DNA of 64,000 nucleotides from Piper betle (GCA_033002965.1 JAURVB010013141.1:1-64000); one strand, 5' to 3'; shown: positions 50,758 to 61,597, counted from the first letter of the stretch. Program-made: numbers and translations. Notes: a model not told the origin generated them from the letters alone.

Positions 50758-51085
50758 TTACATGCCCCTCAAAGCTTTGAAGTATCTACTTGGGTCGCTC
50801 TCAAACACCGCCCTGGCTATCATGAAACCTCCTCTCCCAGGAGCTTTCATCATCTTCACAGATCCTCTCACTATTATCAGCACCTTCATGATTTTTCTAC
50901 TACTTTTATCCTCACTATAGCTCTTAACATCATTTTCAGAAGTCCAGGAACGTAGTACGACAGCAATAACAGCAACACCGATATTCCACACTGCCAAAGA
51001 TATTGCCTCACTAACTCTATGGGAATAGAAATTTCTTTAGGCCACTGTAATATGGCCCATTAAGAAGATGACCCAAATTAAATTA
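50758..51085 (-). pseudogene. Type 2 gene, copy C
   Basis: Frame 50,758-50,997: NIGVAVIAVVLRSW, then GSVKMMKAPGRGGFM and FESDPSRYFKALRGM. Here an indel joins a different upstream frame to the tail than in unit B, so the hydrophobic run of that copy is not encoded. Similarity to unit A upstream DNA ends near 51,085. Confidence 0.5.
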
Positions 51086-51492
51086 TGAAAAAGAAAAAAG
51101 CAAAAGAAAATACTCCGGCCATACAGATTAGAAGAAAATGGCTACAAAAAGCGACCTTGTACGTAGCTGTCGGCTTCGAGAACAATATAGGCAGCAGATG
51201 TCAGTAGATGAAAACGGTTTACTTCTTGTTCATTACAAGTTACTTTTTTATGATTTATAAGCCGTCGCGGCTCGCGTGCAAGGAGCAAGAACAATAACAG
51301 AACGCTGAAACAAAAGAAAAATTGATAGTATCAACTACAGTAAAAAAAATGAGAGCCTCAAAGTAAGGACTGAGGATACGTAATCTCATTCAGAGCATCC
51401 AAATCTATACCAACAAAAACACATCATTTCTCCACCTTATGAGAGCCTCAAACAGTTGGATTACTGAGCAGTGAGAAAGCACACTATCTTAT
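51086..51492. other. Unassigned segment between type 2 copy C and Copia 3
   Basis: Nothing recognised; no match to the other array units. Confidence 0.4.
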
Positions 51493-51869
51493 TGTTGAAG
51501 CTAAGAGTGGAAAAAAATTGTGAAGAAAGCAACACAAATATATCAATTGTTAAGTTAGCAACACCTTCTATTCTGCTGTTTAGTGTGTAAATGTAAAATA
51601 TGTTTTACTGTTTTTTCTCATTCTCATCGGTTGATGTATTCATAAGAGAACTGAACATTGTATATAAATTGAGAATCAATGAATGCCTGGGGTGGTTCTT
51701 GTTCTTCAAACTCTCACATGGTATCAGAGGAAGGTGGTCCTGCAATGGCGGCTTCGGGGTTTTGAGCCGGTCACCACCAATGACGATCGAAATTATTCAT
51801 CAATTCGATTGGTTTATGTTCGGTTTTGTTGCGGACGATTTGTACATTACAGATGATCATGGCCAATTT

Positions 51870-52650
51870 CGATGATGACCATGGCTTCTGAAGGTAATAT
51901 TTCTCAACCTTCGTTTTCAATGGATGACTTGCTATTTCATCCAAGTTTCATGGCATCTTCATCATCCAGAGGTACAAATGACCCTCAAACTCTGCTTAGT
52001 CTCAAATATCCATATCCAGTGTTTTATGGAAGCGTTCAATTGATTACCTTTAAGGTTGGATTACTAGTTCTTTCAGCAAGGAAGTAGTCAATCATAATTG
52101 TTGGTCTTGAATCTGCTAGAGATGTAAGGAAAACCATGAAAAACGCTTACTCCTCATCTACAGAAGAGAGTGAATTTGCTCTTTATGACCAGATGAAGCT
52201 ACTAAAAAGAGACCAATGTGAATCCTTGCAAGACTATATTAACAAATTCAAGAACATTTGTTGTGAACTGCAATCAATTGACTGTCCACTTCCAGATCAT
52301 CGAAAAATTTTTTGGGTATTGAGAGGCTTAGGTGATGATTATATGATGTTCACAACAATGACAATCAAGTCTCCAACACCAACATATACTGAATTACTTA
52401 AGTTGTTGCAGTTTCTTGAATTAAAGGTTATTCAGCCTTCCATGCTTCCAAGAGTAACCTGCCACTTGACATGGTTCGTAGTCTGAACTCTTGCTTCAAC
52501 AAGACTGAGTACTCAAATGGACAATTTTCGAAGGCAGAGCAAGGGGCATCTTCTTCTAAACCAAAATGGCAGTGTCAGATATGTCACAAGTACTGACATA
52601 TGGCAAACAAATACTACAAGAGGTTTTTAACAGAAATTTTATCTATGACG
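51870..52650 (+). pseudogene. Copia 3 gag
   Basis: Pieces in two frames: LLSLKYPYPVFYGSVQLITFK (51,872-52,087) and ESEFALYDQMKLLKRDQCES, LQDYINKFKNICCEL (52,136-52,486), a UBN2/retrotrans_gag-type capsid. A broken knuckle CQICHKY, stop, HMANKYY lies near 52,575-52,620. Confidence 0.8.
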
Positions 52651-53497
52651 AAGTGTGATCTTTGATGAAGATGTTTTTCCATTGGAAACGACACAAATAT
52701 CAGGTCAACAAAAGTGCTCAATCACGAGTTTTGTGGATTCCTTGCAAGCTGATAAATCTTATGCAGAAATGTCAATCAGCAAACAGGCAGATCTTAATAT
52801 AAGAGCTACTCCGGTGAATCGTGTTGAGAGAATAGTTCCTGATCAAGAGGCTAATGAAGAAGTTCCGATGTTGTTGATATAACACAAAATGCAAATCATA
52901 CTTCTGAAATTGATAATGGTATTGAAGCTGAACAAGATATATTTATGAGATGGAACAGCCACAAAATGGTAACAAGATCAAAAGATGGGATGCATTGGAG
53001 TTGCTGACATTACAGAACCAAATCCAAAGTATGCATTGAAGAATGAAGTTGCTGACATTATAGAACCTACATCAGTTAAAACAGCATTAGCTCATCCAGG
53101 TTGGCTCAAGGCTATGTAAGAAGAATTATCAGCAGTCGAGGCCAACAAAACATGGGAACTGGTTCCTAAACAGCCTGACATGAATATCATTGGAGTTAAA
53201 TGGGTGTATAAGGTCAAGTATCATGCAGACAGCACTATTGAAAAATTGAAGGTTCCACTAGTTGCTAAGGGATGCAATCAATAGGAGGGTGTTGATTTCT
53301 CAAAACCTTTTTCTTCTATTATGAAACCAGCCACAGCACGATTAGTGCTATCACTAGCAACAACTCGAGAATGGAAAGTATACCAAATGGATGTTAAGAA
53401 TGCGTTCTTAAATGGTGTACTTCAGGAAACTGTTTGTATAAGCCAAACTCCTCTATTCAAACACGAATATTGTCCTCATCATGTCTAACGACCCGCC

Positions 53498-54983
53498 ATT
53501 TTTCACAATATTGTGGGCCTAGCTGGCTAGGCGTTACTCAAAATCATAATGGCTAGGTTTAACAATATTGTCTCTCAGGTCATTCTGAGATTAGGTAGTC
53601 TCCCAGGTCATTCTGAGAGACAGATCCATCCTGACATGTCTATTATTGGTTCTCAGATCCATTCTGACATATCCATTTTTTGCTGTCAGATCCATTCTGA
53701 CATATCTATTTATCCATTTTTGGCTGTCCATTCTGACATGTCCATTATTAGCTGTCAGATCCATTCTGACATGTCTATTTTTGACTGTCAGGTCCATTCT
53801 GACATGTCCATTTTTGGCTGTCAGGTCCATTCTGACATATCCATTTTTGGCTGTCAGGTCCATTCTGACATATCCATTTTTGGTTGTCAGGTCCATTCTG
53901 ACATATCTATTTTTGGCTATCAGGTCCATTTTGACATGTCCATTAACAAAACAACTAAACAATTCTTGCCAATCGAAGGATGAAGCAAAGCAGCACGCCT
54001 ACAACAAAACAAACACCCGACCCCAAAGACTTGCAGTAGTTTATACCAAGCAGTCGACAAGAACCCCATGCATAAGATGCTAGGGATCTAGCAACTTAGC
54101 AGGGCGTCTACAACAAACCTTGCATGCAAGAATCCTAATGAAAACAAATAAGGTGAGGAACGAAATACTCACGCAGAAATGGGGAGGTCGCCTGGGACGA
54201 AGAGGAGGCAAGAAGAATTTGACGGCTAGGAAAAAAAATTTTTTTTTCCCCCAACAATCCCCTCCTCCTGCATATATATACACTTTAACCATTCCCTCCA
54301 TTAAATACTCATACCCTATCATCCATAGGTATTTCTTAGGTTCAACGAGCCCCTTCATTAAATTCTCACACCCTCTCATCCATTTATGAATAAGTATTTT
54401 CTAGGTGACCTTAAGTCGAAGTATGACGGATCGACTTGATAATTAACCATATTGGTTCATCGATATTTATTTCATAATATTTAGGTTCGAGTATTGTAAT
54501 AAAAATCATGGTTTTTATAATTTCCCCAACTTAGAGATATTTCGTCCCCAAAATATTATAACAGCAAGATGATAAGCATGATTAATTATATCTTCGGGAT
54601 CTCAGGCTGCTCCTGTTGTTGCTTCGAAGGCTGACGACAGTCTTTATCATGTGTCCCATCCTGCGCAGTTGTAGCACCGACGGGGCTCGTTGCATTGCCC
54701 GGAATGCATTTTGGTGCAAAGAACTTTATTAATTAATAACATAACATAGTTGAAAAAGATAATTACTGGACTTTTCAACAAGGTACTTGAGTCATAAAAT
54801 GTGAGCTTGTGGGAAACTGTGCTCTGATACCACCTGTCTATTCATGAATAAGTATTTTTTAGGTGACCTTAAGTCAAACCATAACCGGTTGACTTGATAA
54901 CCAACCATATCATATTGGTTCATCGATATTTATTTTATAATATTTAGGTTCGAATCTTGTAATAAAAATCATAATTTTTACAT
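53498..54983 (-). mobile_element. Nested short LTR element with a minisatellite
   Basis: Inserted in the RT of Copia 3 between PHH and VCKVKK. On the minus strand, one LTR ends at TGTCTATTCATG (54,836) next to the primer site TGGTATCAGAGC (near 54,818-54,829). The other LTR starts TGTCTAACGACC at 53,498 and shares the block from ATGAATAAGTATTT to AATAAAAATCAT (54,386-54,510 and 54,844-54,973) but is about 0.9 kb longer because of the minisatellite. No coding domains. Confidence 0.6.
53640..53945. repeat. 33-bp minisatellite
   Basis: About nine tandem units around GTCCATTCTGACATATCC with TTTTTGGCTGTCA between. Because the unit length is a multiple of three and lacks stops, frames stay open on both strands (QVHSDISIFG on plus, NGYVRMDLTAK on minus). 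These frames are treated as repeat artefacts. Confidence 0.9.
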
Positions 54984-56281
54984 TATGTATGTAAGGTTAA
55001 AAAAGGCTTTGTATGGCCTAAAGCACGGGCCTGGTATGATAGATTATGTGGTTTTCTCATAAGGAAAGGATTTACTTCGAGTCTTGCTGATCCATCCTTG
55101 TTCACTATGCATAAAAATTCAGATTCAATCATTCTCTTGCTCTATGTCGACGCCATGTTGTTCACAGGAAATTCGTCTTCTCTTATGGATGTGTTTCTCG
55201 CAGGACTTAAAACTGAATTCACTATGACAGATCTTGGTGATGTCCACTATTTCTTGGGCATTCGTATTACTAAAACAAGTGAGGGATTGTTTCTCTCCCA
55301 ATCTCCGTATGGAGAACAGATCTTGAAGAAGGTCCCATCTTCTTGACCGCAAGCCATTGTCAACACCAATAATTCCAAGACATCACCCTCCAAAGCACTG
55401 TCCTTTAGTGACTGATCCTACACATTATCAAGCAATTGTAGGTGTTCTGCAATACTTGACTTCACGAGACCAGATGTAGCTTTTGCAGTGAATACTGCCT
55501 GTCAATTTATGCACTCACCTGCAGAGTCTCACTATTCATTAGTAAAGAGGATTCTTCGTTATGTAAAAGGAACAGTTACTCTTGGACAACACTTGCTACC
55601 CAATTCTTCTACTGATCTTGTGACATTCTCAGATTCAGATTGGGCAAGATGTCAAGAAACGAGAAGATCTACAACTGGCTACTGTACTTATCTCGGTAAA
55701 AACTGCTTAGTATGGAGTGCGAAGAAGCATCAAACTATATCAAGATCATCAACTGAAGCGGAATACAGAGCTATGGCTTCAACAGCAGCAGAAGTTACAT
55801 GGATTACCTATTTCCTGCGTGACTTGAATGTTCCTTAAGTGCAGTTCCAAAGCTGTATTGTGACAACCCGAGTACTCTCAATATGTCAGTAAATCCGGTG
55901 TTCCACGCAAGGTCATAACATATTGTCATTAACTACCACTACATTCGAGAACTGGTAGCATTGAAGCTTTCAGAAACAAGATTTGTGTCCTCCAAATCAC
56001 ATGTTTCGGATATCTTCACAAAGGCTTTACCTGTACAACATTGCCTCCAACTATCCACCAAGCTTAGCCTTTGCACAAGGCTCTGCGGGAGCGTATTAAA
56101 GCTAAGAGTGGAAATAAAGTGTGAAGAAAGGGACACAAAATTGATGAAGGCTTGTTTATCAATTGTAAGTTAACAACACCTTCTTCTGCTGTTTAGTGTG
56201 TGAATGTAAAATCTGTTTTACTGTTTTTTCTTGTTCTCATCGGTTGATGTATTCATAAGAGAACAAAACATTGTACATAAA

Positions 56282-56500
56282 GATAGTATCTAAGCATCTC
56301 AGTTCATGCCCCATTACTTTACTTGCCCCTCAAAGCTCTGAAATAGCCACTCGGGTCGCTCTCAAACACCGCCCTGACTATCATCCAACCACTTCTTTCA
56401 GGCGCCTTCCATGTTCCTTCGCCTCGCCCGCATTATGGAGCGCCTCACAAGACGATGGCCTTCACTTTATACAACAAGTGAGGAGTCATGGAGTTGGACG
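56282..56500 (-). pseudogene. Type 2 remnant, copy D: promoter joined to tail
   Basis: On the minus strand, CCATGACTCCTCAC (56,479-56,492) and TATAAA (56,466-56,471) are followed almost at once by codons for KAPERSGWMI and FESDPSGYFRALRGK, then stop (near 56,322). The N-terminal and membrane parts are deleted and no in-frame start precedes the tail. Confidence 0.6.
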
Positions 56501-57031
56501 ATCCAACTTCCAGAGCTTCGGGAAAAAAGGAAGCTGCTTTATTTCCCGGCGACTCTATTAATGCATTTGTCCTAGGGACGGATGGCTATAGAACCCGGGT
56601 ACTTTCCCAAGATCTTCGGCAAGAAGGCGGATTAATGAGACCCTAAACAATTGCTAGAAACCAAGACTCTCATTACTCACCGCCACTCCATTTACAAAGT
56701 AATTTTTTAAAAATCTTGCCCAACATGAATGAACCGATTGATTTTTTTTTTCGTAGAACAGAAAAGACGATTTAACTGAAGGGAGAGATTGACATGGCGA
56801 TAAGCAGTGTGGAGAGTTTTGTATCGGATAATAGCATTCGAAGCTGAGATGCCACAAGGCCAGAAATTTTCTCTTATATTAAGAACCACTTGAACACATC
56901 AGAGATGAAAATGACGCTTTTCTTCGAGACCCAAAGCACACGTAGATCCTAATAAGTAAAACAAAAAGCGGTGCAATTCATGAAATACATGCATCTGGAA
57001 GCTCACGACAGATCTCAACAGGTGATGATCA

Positions 57032-58045
57032 CTAGCGCCCCTTGGCCCTCAAATCTCTGAAGTACCCTCTTGGGTTCCCTTCAAACGCCGACCTACGTAT
57101 CTTCTCACCACCCCTTCCTGGTGCTTTCATCATCTTCGCTTCAAACGCCGACCTACGTATCTTCTCAGCACCCCTTCCTGGTGCTTTCATCATCTTCCCC
57201 AGTGTTCCTGGCTTGGAAAAGCCAAGCCAAAGCAGGAGCAGTAACAAAGATCCAGACAGCCATGGATGTTCTTTGATAGTCTCCCAAACATAATTACCAC
57301 CCGTGATCACAAGAGGAAAGACAACCGTCCTTGTGCTATCCACAACAAATCCCACACCCTTCCTTACCTGAGGTAACCCACTTTTTATAACTTGGGCAGC
57401 TGGCTTCTTCACGGAGGGGATGTCATGCTCTTTGCTGTTGTCCAACACCTTGCTCACCGATCTCTTCAACTGGGGAAGGTGCTCCTCTGCTTTCTGCCAT
57501 GAAAACCTCCCCAGTTCTCTCAACTTCGGAAGGTGCTCCTCTGCTTTCTGCCATGAAAACCTCCCCAGTTCCTCTGCTTTCTGCCATGAAAACCTCCCCA
57601 GTTCTCTCAACTTCGGAAGGTGCTCCTCTGCTTTCTGCCATGAAAACCTCCCCAGTTCTCTCAACTTCGGAAGGTGCTCCTCTGCTTTCTGCCATGAAAA
57701 CCTCCCGAGTTCTCTCAACTTCGGAAGGTTCTCCTCTGCTTTCTGCCATGAAAACCTCCCGAGTTCTCTCAACTTCGGAAGGTGCTCTTCTGCTTTCTGC
57801 CATGAAAACCTCCCGAGTTCTCTCAACTTCGGAACGTGCTCCTCTGCTTTCTGCCATGAAAACCTCCCCAGTTCTCTCAACTTCGGAAGGTGCTCCTCTG
57901 CTTTCTGCCATGAAAGCTCCCCAGTTCTCTCAACTTCTCCATGAGGCAGACCAACAAGGACTGGTTCAAAGCAGTTCTGGGCTACCTTCCATCTTCCTCT
58001 CAGTCGATCACTCGTGAATGTAAATAATAAAACCATCGCCTTCAA
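57032..58045 (-). CDS. Type 3 array gene: repeat-expanded putative membrane protein (337 aa)
   Basis: Not a family I can name. Open frame of 337 residues; two in-frame starts (58,045 and 58,036) are possible. Unit A and B copies show a likely intron acceptor just here, so the true 5' exon is uncertain. Residues 43-194 contain nine units built on ELGRFSWQKAEEHLPKLR (18 residues), one shortened to 11. Residues 195-259 hold further amphipathic, Lys/Val-rich stretches. A single hydrophobic segment (SGSLLLLLLWLGF, about 269-282) precedes a basic tail with the motif MMKAPGRG present twice, then FEGNPRGYFRDLRAK. It is arranged head to head with the type 4 gene at 58,843, about 0.8 kb apart. It is the only type 3 copy that keeps the repeats. 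Inference: a tail-anchored or single-pass protein whose long helix lies on a membrane or partner. Confidence 0.65.
   Translation of the reverse strand: MKAMVLLFTFTSDRLRGRWKVAQNCFEPVLVGLPHGEVERTGELSWQKAEEHLPKLRELGRFSWQKAEEHVPKLRELGRFSWQKAEEHLPKLRELGRFSWQKAEENLPKLRELGRFSWQKAEEHLPKLRELGRFSWQKAEEHLPKLRELGRFSWQKAEELGRFSWQKAEEHLPKLRELGRFSWQKAEEHLPQLKRSVSKVLDNSKEHDIPSVKKPAAQVIKSGLPQVRKGVGFVVDSTRTVVFPLVITGGNYVWETIKEHPWLSGSLLLLLLWLGFSKPGTLGKMMKAPGRGAEKIRRSAFEAKMMKAPGRGGEKIRRSAFEGNPRGYFRDLRAKGR
57480..57930. repeat. 54-bp coding minisatellite in the type 3 gene
   Basis: Near-perfect tandem 54-bp units (plus strand GAAAACCTCCCCAGTTCTCT and GCTCCTCTGCTTTCTGCC parts), with one 33-bp partial unit near 57,560-57,592. 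Variants (CCCGAG for CCCCAG; HV and EN substitutions) group in adjacent units, as expected from stepwise expansion. Confidence 0.9.
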
Positions 58046-58842
58046 TAAATATTAGCAAAGAAATTCTACGTATTTTCTTACCTCCTAAGGATACCAAAAA
58101 GACGGTCGAAGCTTTTTTTTTTTAGCCAATTGGGTATTCATTGGGTTTGATGAAGACAAGATATCATGTCCTAAATCATTGAACTTCAGTGGTGGGAATG
58201 GACCGGTGTAGGATGGAGAAAGCAAGGAGCAAGACGTCCTGAAATCATTGAACTTTAGTGATTGGTCGATAATTTATACTTAATGACAGAGCACGCCACA
58301 GTTGAATCTTCAAACTCTTACGTTTGATATATCAAATCGAGCCTAATTACATCACAGTCCACTTTGTTAAACCATGGACTAGTAATCGGCAATGCAGTAA
58401 GGGCCACCCATGTTCTTCATAATTTCTATTAGCATTACTCCTACTTTTATCCAATATGCGACCAAAGCAGCTCTTAAACGAAGGCTCCACAGACGAGAAT
58501 AGTCATGGAGTCCGTACCAGCACTGCGGGAAAGAAGGGGCCAGCCTGCTGCTTTCCAGGTGAGTGAACTCATGTATTGTCCAAAGTTACCCCGCGAGGAA
58601 TGCCTTAGCCTATACGCGAAGAGGACCGAAGAAATCTGGATAACGAAGAATCATGATATGACGTTGTTTACATCAAATGAAATGCCTACTTTACCTTTCT
58701 GAGTTTTTTATTTCTTTCATATATAAATGAACTGCAATTATAGAGCGGGAAAATTACTTTGTTATAAAAATATCGATTTCAGCTATTGAAGGCAAAGCTC
58801 TATTTCTAGCTCAAGATACTTAGACAAGGAAAATCATATACT
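58046..58842. promoter_or_regulatory. Divergent promoter region of the type 3/type 4 pair
   Basis: About 800 bp between two opposed starts. On the plus side TATATAAA at 58,720-58,727 lies about 115 bp before the type 4 ATG. On the minus side a donor-like GAGGTAAG near 58,080 suggests an upstream exon. The region is alignable with units A and B (34,000-35,780 and 39,330-40,209). Confidence 0.5.
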
Positions 58843-59205
58843 ATGGATATCAGTAGTGTGGAGAGGCTCGTGATGGAGAAGCTGCACCAGTTGCTGCTTC
58901 TGTTGGAGAACTTCTGGGGCTACGTGCTTCGAAAGTTCGACGAGGTTCTTCCGTCGGAGACCAGGTCGGAGACTCTCAACCACTGGTTGTCTGTCGGCCT
59001 CTCGGTGGCCATACCGCTAAGTCTCCTAATCTGCTGCCTCTACTGTTGTTGTCGCTGTTGTCGCAGCGGTGGTGGTAGAGCGAGAATGATGAAAGCACCG
59101 GGAAGGAATGGCTTTCGTATGCCCAGAGCCCCGTTCGAAGCCAACCCAAGAACATATTTCAGAGGCTTACGCTCAGGCCAGCCTCTGCGGGAGTATGTTG
59201 TGTAA
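58843..59205 (+). CDS. Type 4 array gene: small Cys-rich single-pass membrane protein (120 aa)
   Basis: Intact 120-residue frame, the only unbroken type 4 copy. An N-terminal amphipathic, Leu-rich helix (VERLVMEKLHQLLLLLENF) is followed by a polar linker and one membrane segment (residues about 50-65, WLSVGLSVAIPLSLL). Next to it is a cluster of eight Cys in ICCLYCCCRCCR, then GGGRARMMKAPGRNGFRM and FEANPRTYFRGLRSG, and the end REYVV. The tail motif is shared with types 2 and 3. The juxtamembrane Cys cluster suggests S-acylation (inference). TATATAAA lies about 115 bp upstream. Function unknown. Confidence 0.8.
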   Translation: MDISSVERLVMEKLHQLLLLLENFWGYVLRKFDEVLPSETRSETLNHWLSVGLSVAIPLSLLICCLYCCCRCCRSGGGRARMMKAPGRNGFRMPRAPFEANPRTYFRGLRSGQPLREYVV

Positions 59206-60719
59206 CTTGTGCCCTCTATCAGCTCGTCTGCGTCTCTTGTATTTTCACCACTTCTATGAATTATGTGAGGGGGATTGCTTTGTAATATGTATGACAACTG
59301 AATGCTAAAAGCTTTCGGAGGTATGGATACGAAGATGAAAGTTGATTCTTGCGTGCAATTTGTATCGATATGAAGGTGGTTTGATAGTGATTGTTCGCTC
59401 CAGTTCGGAGTATGGATCTTCAGTAAACGAGATGAAGAGATCTTTATTTCCCTAACAAGACAGGGTTTCACAAAATAGAAGACAAAAGTGGGCTGAAAAA
59501 TTTTCAGCATTTGGACAACATAATTGTGAGGAATCGGCCTTATCACTTCAAGAAATCTTGGAATTGATTTAGGCAAATCTTGGACATTATGATTATTTCG
59601 TTGGATGTCCATCTGGAGTTGAAGTTGTTTAGCTGGGCAGGCGTCTTGGTTCTCCTTGTTTTGGTTCTAGGATTATTAAGGGAAAACGAGACGGAAAAAT
59701 TTTGGACACCAGCAGATAAATAAAGAAGAATTAGAGCAACCTTAAGCCTTGAAGAGAGGGAAACAAATCCACGCTTATACTAGATATCGGTATGTATCAA
59801 TCATCAAATTACCCTGATCTGGTTCATCACGTCCAACTTCATTATTATCAGAAACTGAAAGAGGATTTATTGGAGCTAAATTCCCAGCAGACATCATAGA
59901 TTACATTAAAACCAATATTTGATCCTTCAAAGAAAAAGGAAAAAAATGGGCTCCAGTCAAGTTACTACTACTACGTATCCTTCATGGCTTTATATGTGTG
60001 GACTTAGAGCAAATATGGTTTTTATGGCTATCCTTTAAGGAAACAATTTTCATAAAATCTTACCATTATAAAGTGTTTTTCTTTTTCATGGTTGGTGTAC
60101 TGGTTTGATTATTTGCTTCAGTTATGCTTCACAAATTTCAGAAGACTCCTTTATTCCTCTGAATTATCTTCATTCTCTTCATAAGTAGCAGGAATACATC
60201 AATCTAGGCATCATATCTATTTTTCGAGCTCTCCCCTAACTTGTTATTCAAAGCAAAAGATTGTTACACCCAACATGTCATAGTAGAACAAGGTAGAAAC
60301 TCACAAACTCCACTTGAAAGTTATGCAATATACTAAATAATGTCGCGAACAATGTTTCTTTTTTTATCCCAAGGGTGAACAATGTCTACAGTATAACAAA
60401 TGACCAAAAATATTAAGATGGTGTTTAAGATTAAATAAAACTTTGATAACTATGAATATAAGAAACCAGGAAGAAATTTAGAAAAATCGGATAAATACCA
60501 CAAAATGAACTCGAGGAAGCTGATAAACACGTTCTGTCTCCAAATTGAAACAATTATATAAAGCTGTCTATATTTTTTAAAAAGAAAGATGGGAAACAAT
60601 GAGAAAACAAGAAAACTAAGGAAAAAGAGAAAAAAATCTCAATTAGGGGAAGAGGGGGCAAACAGAAGAAGAACCAGATTTAGTATCCACCAAAACAAAA
60701 GTTTTTATTTGACAATCAA
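59206..60719. other. 3' flank of the intact type 4 gene
   Basis: Non-coding. Its ends align with the flanks of the broken type 4 copies, and it continues past TTTGACAATCAA (60,708-60,719) into unrelated sequence rather than a type 1 gene. It therefore represents the presumed ancestral right flank of the duplicated unit. The middle (about 59,640-60,470) has no match in the other units. Confidence 0.6.
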
Positions 60720-61208
60720 CCATCTTTGGATTCAACAGCCAAACAAAACGAAACTAAACAAAAGTATAATAGTACTAGCAGTCTAAGTCAATCCTCTTAC
60801 TGCAGTCTACTAGCAGTCTAAAAATCCTAAATAAAGCGTCTTTTTTTAATATTTGTAATTATTGTAAAAGGCAACCCGTATCAAAAAAACAAGAACAAAC
60901 TCACGGATAAACATACACAAAAAGAAAACACTATAAATATTGTGCATAGTAAGGACGGTAAATATATTGTAACATCTTAAATTTGGTTTACGCTTAGAAC
61001 TGAACTGAAATGTCACTAATCTCGATTAAATTTATTAATCTGAACCCAACCTTGTGGATCTACTTTCGGTATTTCGAGATGAAAGATGTTTATCGTTATG
61101 TATAGATGAATCCACAAAATAAACCTAATATGCAATTACACGAATGAAATGACAACAAGTTCATACTAAAAATAATGACAATAAAAATAGATAAAAATGA
61201 TAAAGTTG

Positions 61209-61241
<33 letters not shown>

Positions 61242-61597
61242 CACATTGATATTTACACAAAATTTTAATATGTTGCATAATTCATTCTAAATCTTGGGTC
61301 TAAACTCATATGTGCATTCTAATTATTTTTTACATTAAATTATGGGTTGTACTTGTTATATTTATTCAATATCTAAATATATTTATTAAAACATATGAAT
61401 TCAATCATCATATTTTATATTACTTTATATCATTCCTAATATAATGACAACATAATAAAATATTCTATCGTTTGACATGTGTACAAAAGACCTCATTGCT
61501 TATTTATTCAAGCTAGCTCATCGTACTTATAATTATTACCTACAATATTATAAAAAAATATGTTAATAACGAGTGTTAGTAAGACATTGTATATATA
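60720..61597. other. AT-rich spacer with a TA microsatellite
   Basis: No gene recognised. A (TA)n tract of about 14 units lies near 61,209-61,236. Confidence 0.55.

Larger units (their letters stand above)
52655..55838 (+). pseudogene. Copia 3 RT and RNase H, protease-integrase core deleted
   Basis: The gag knuckle is followed directly by the post-integrase segment FDEDVFPLE, so protease and integrase catalytic parts are gone. RT part 1 lies near 53,095-53,490 (WELVPKQPDMNIIGVKWVYK, QMDVKNAFLNGVLQE). A nested LTR element (53,498-54,983) splits it. RT part 2 carries LLYVDAMLFTG, in which the second catalytic Asp of YVDD is Ala (55,152-55,154). RNase H at 55,488-55,838 has FSDSDWARCQ and SSTEAEYRAM. 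Confidence 0.88.
51493..56280 (+). mobile_element. Copia element 3 (degenerate, with a nested insertion)
   Basis: The 5' LTR 51,493-51,716 begins TGTTGAAGC and is followed by the primer site TGGTATCAGAGG (51,719-51,730). A 3' LTR from 56,094, after a GCGGGAGCG purine tract, matches it but lacks roughly its last 40-50 bp. Gag, a truncated middle, RT and RNase H lie between, all with stops. Confidence 0.85.

Noticed and set aside
53646..53945. Possible CRISPR-like array
   Set aside because: Direct 33-bp repeats without unique spacers in plant DNA; it is a minisatellite.
53549..54083. 145-residue repeat proteins on both strands
   Set aside because: Produced by the 33-bp minisatellite within an LTR; no start context or conserved fold.
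57420..58017. Plus-strand repeat frames opposite the type 3 gene
   Set aside because: The 54-bp repeat is open in several frames; only the minus frame 57,032-58,045 continues into the membrane segment and conserved tail.
59040..59612. 190-codon minus-strand frame
   Set aside because: Antisense to the intact type 4 gene and its 3' flank; no domain features.
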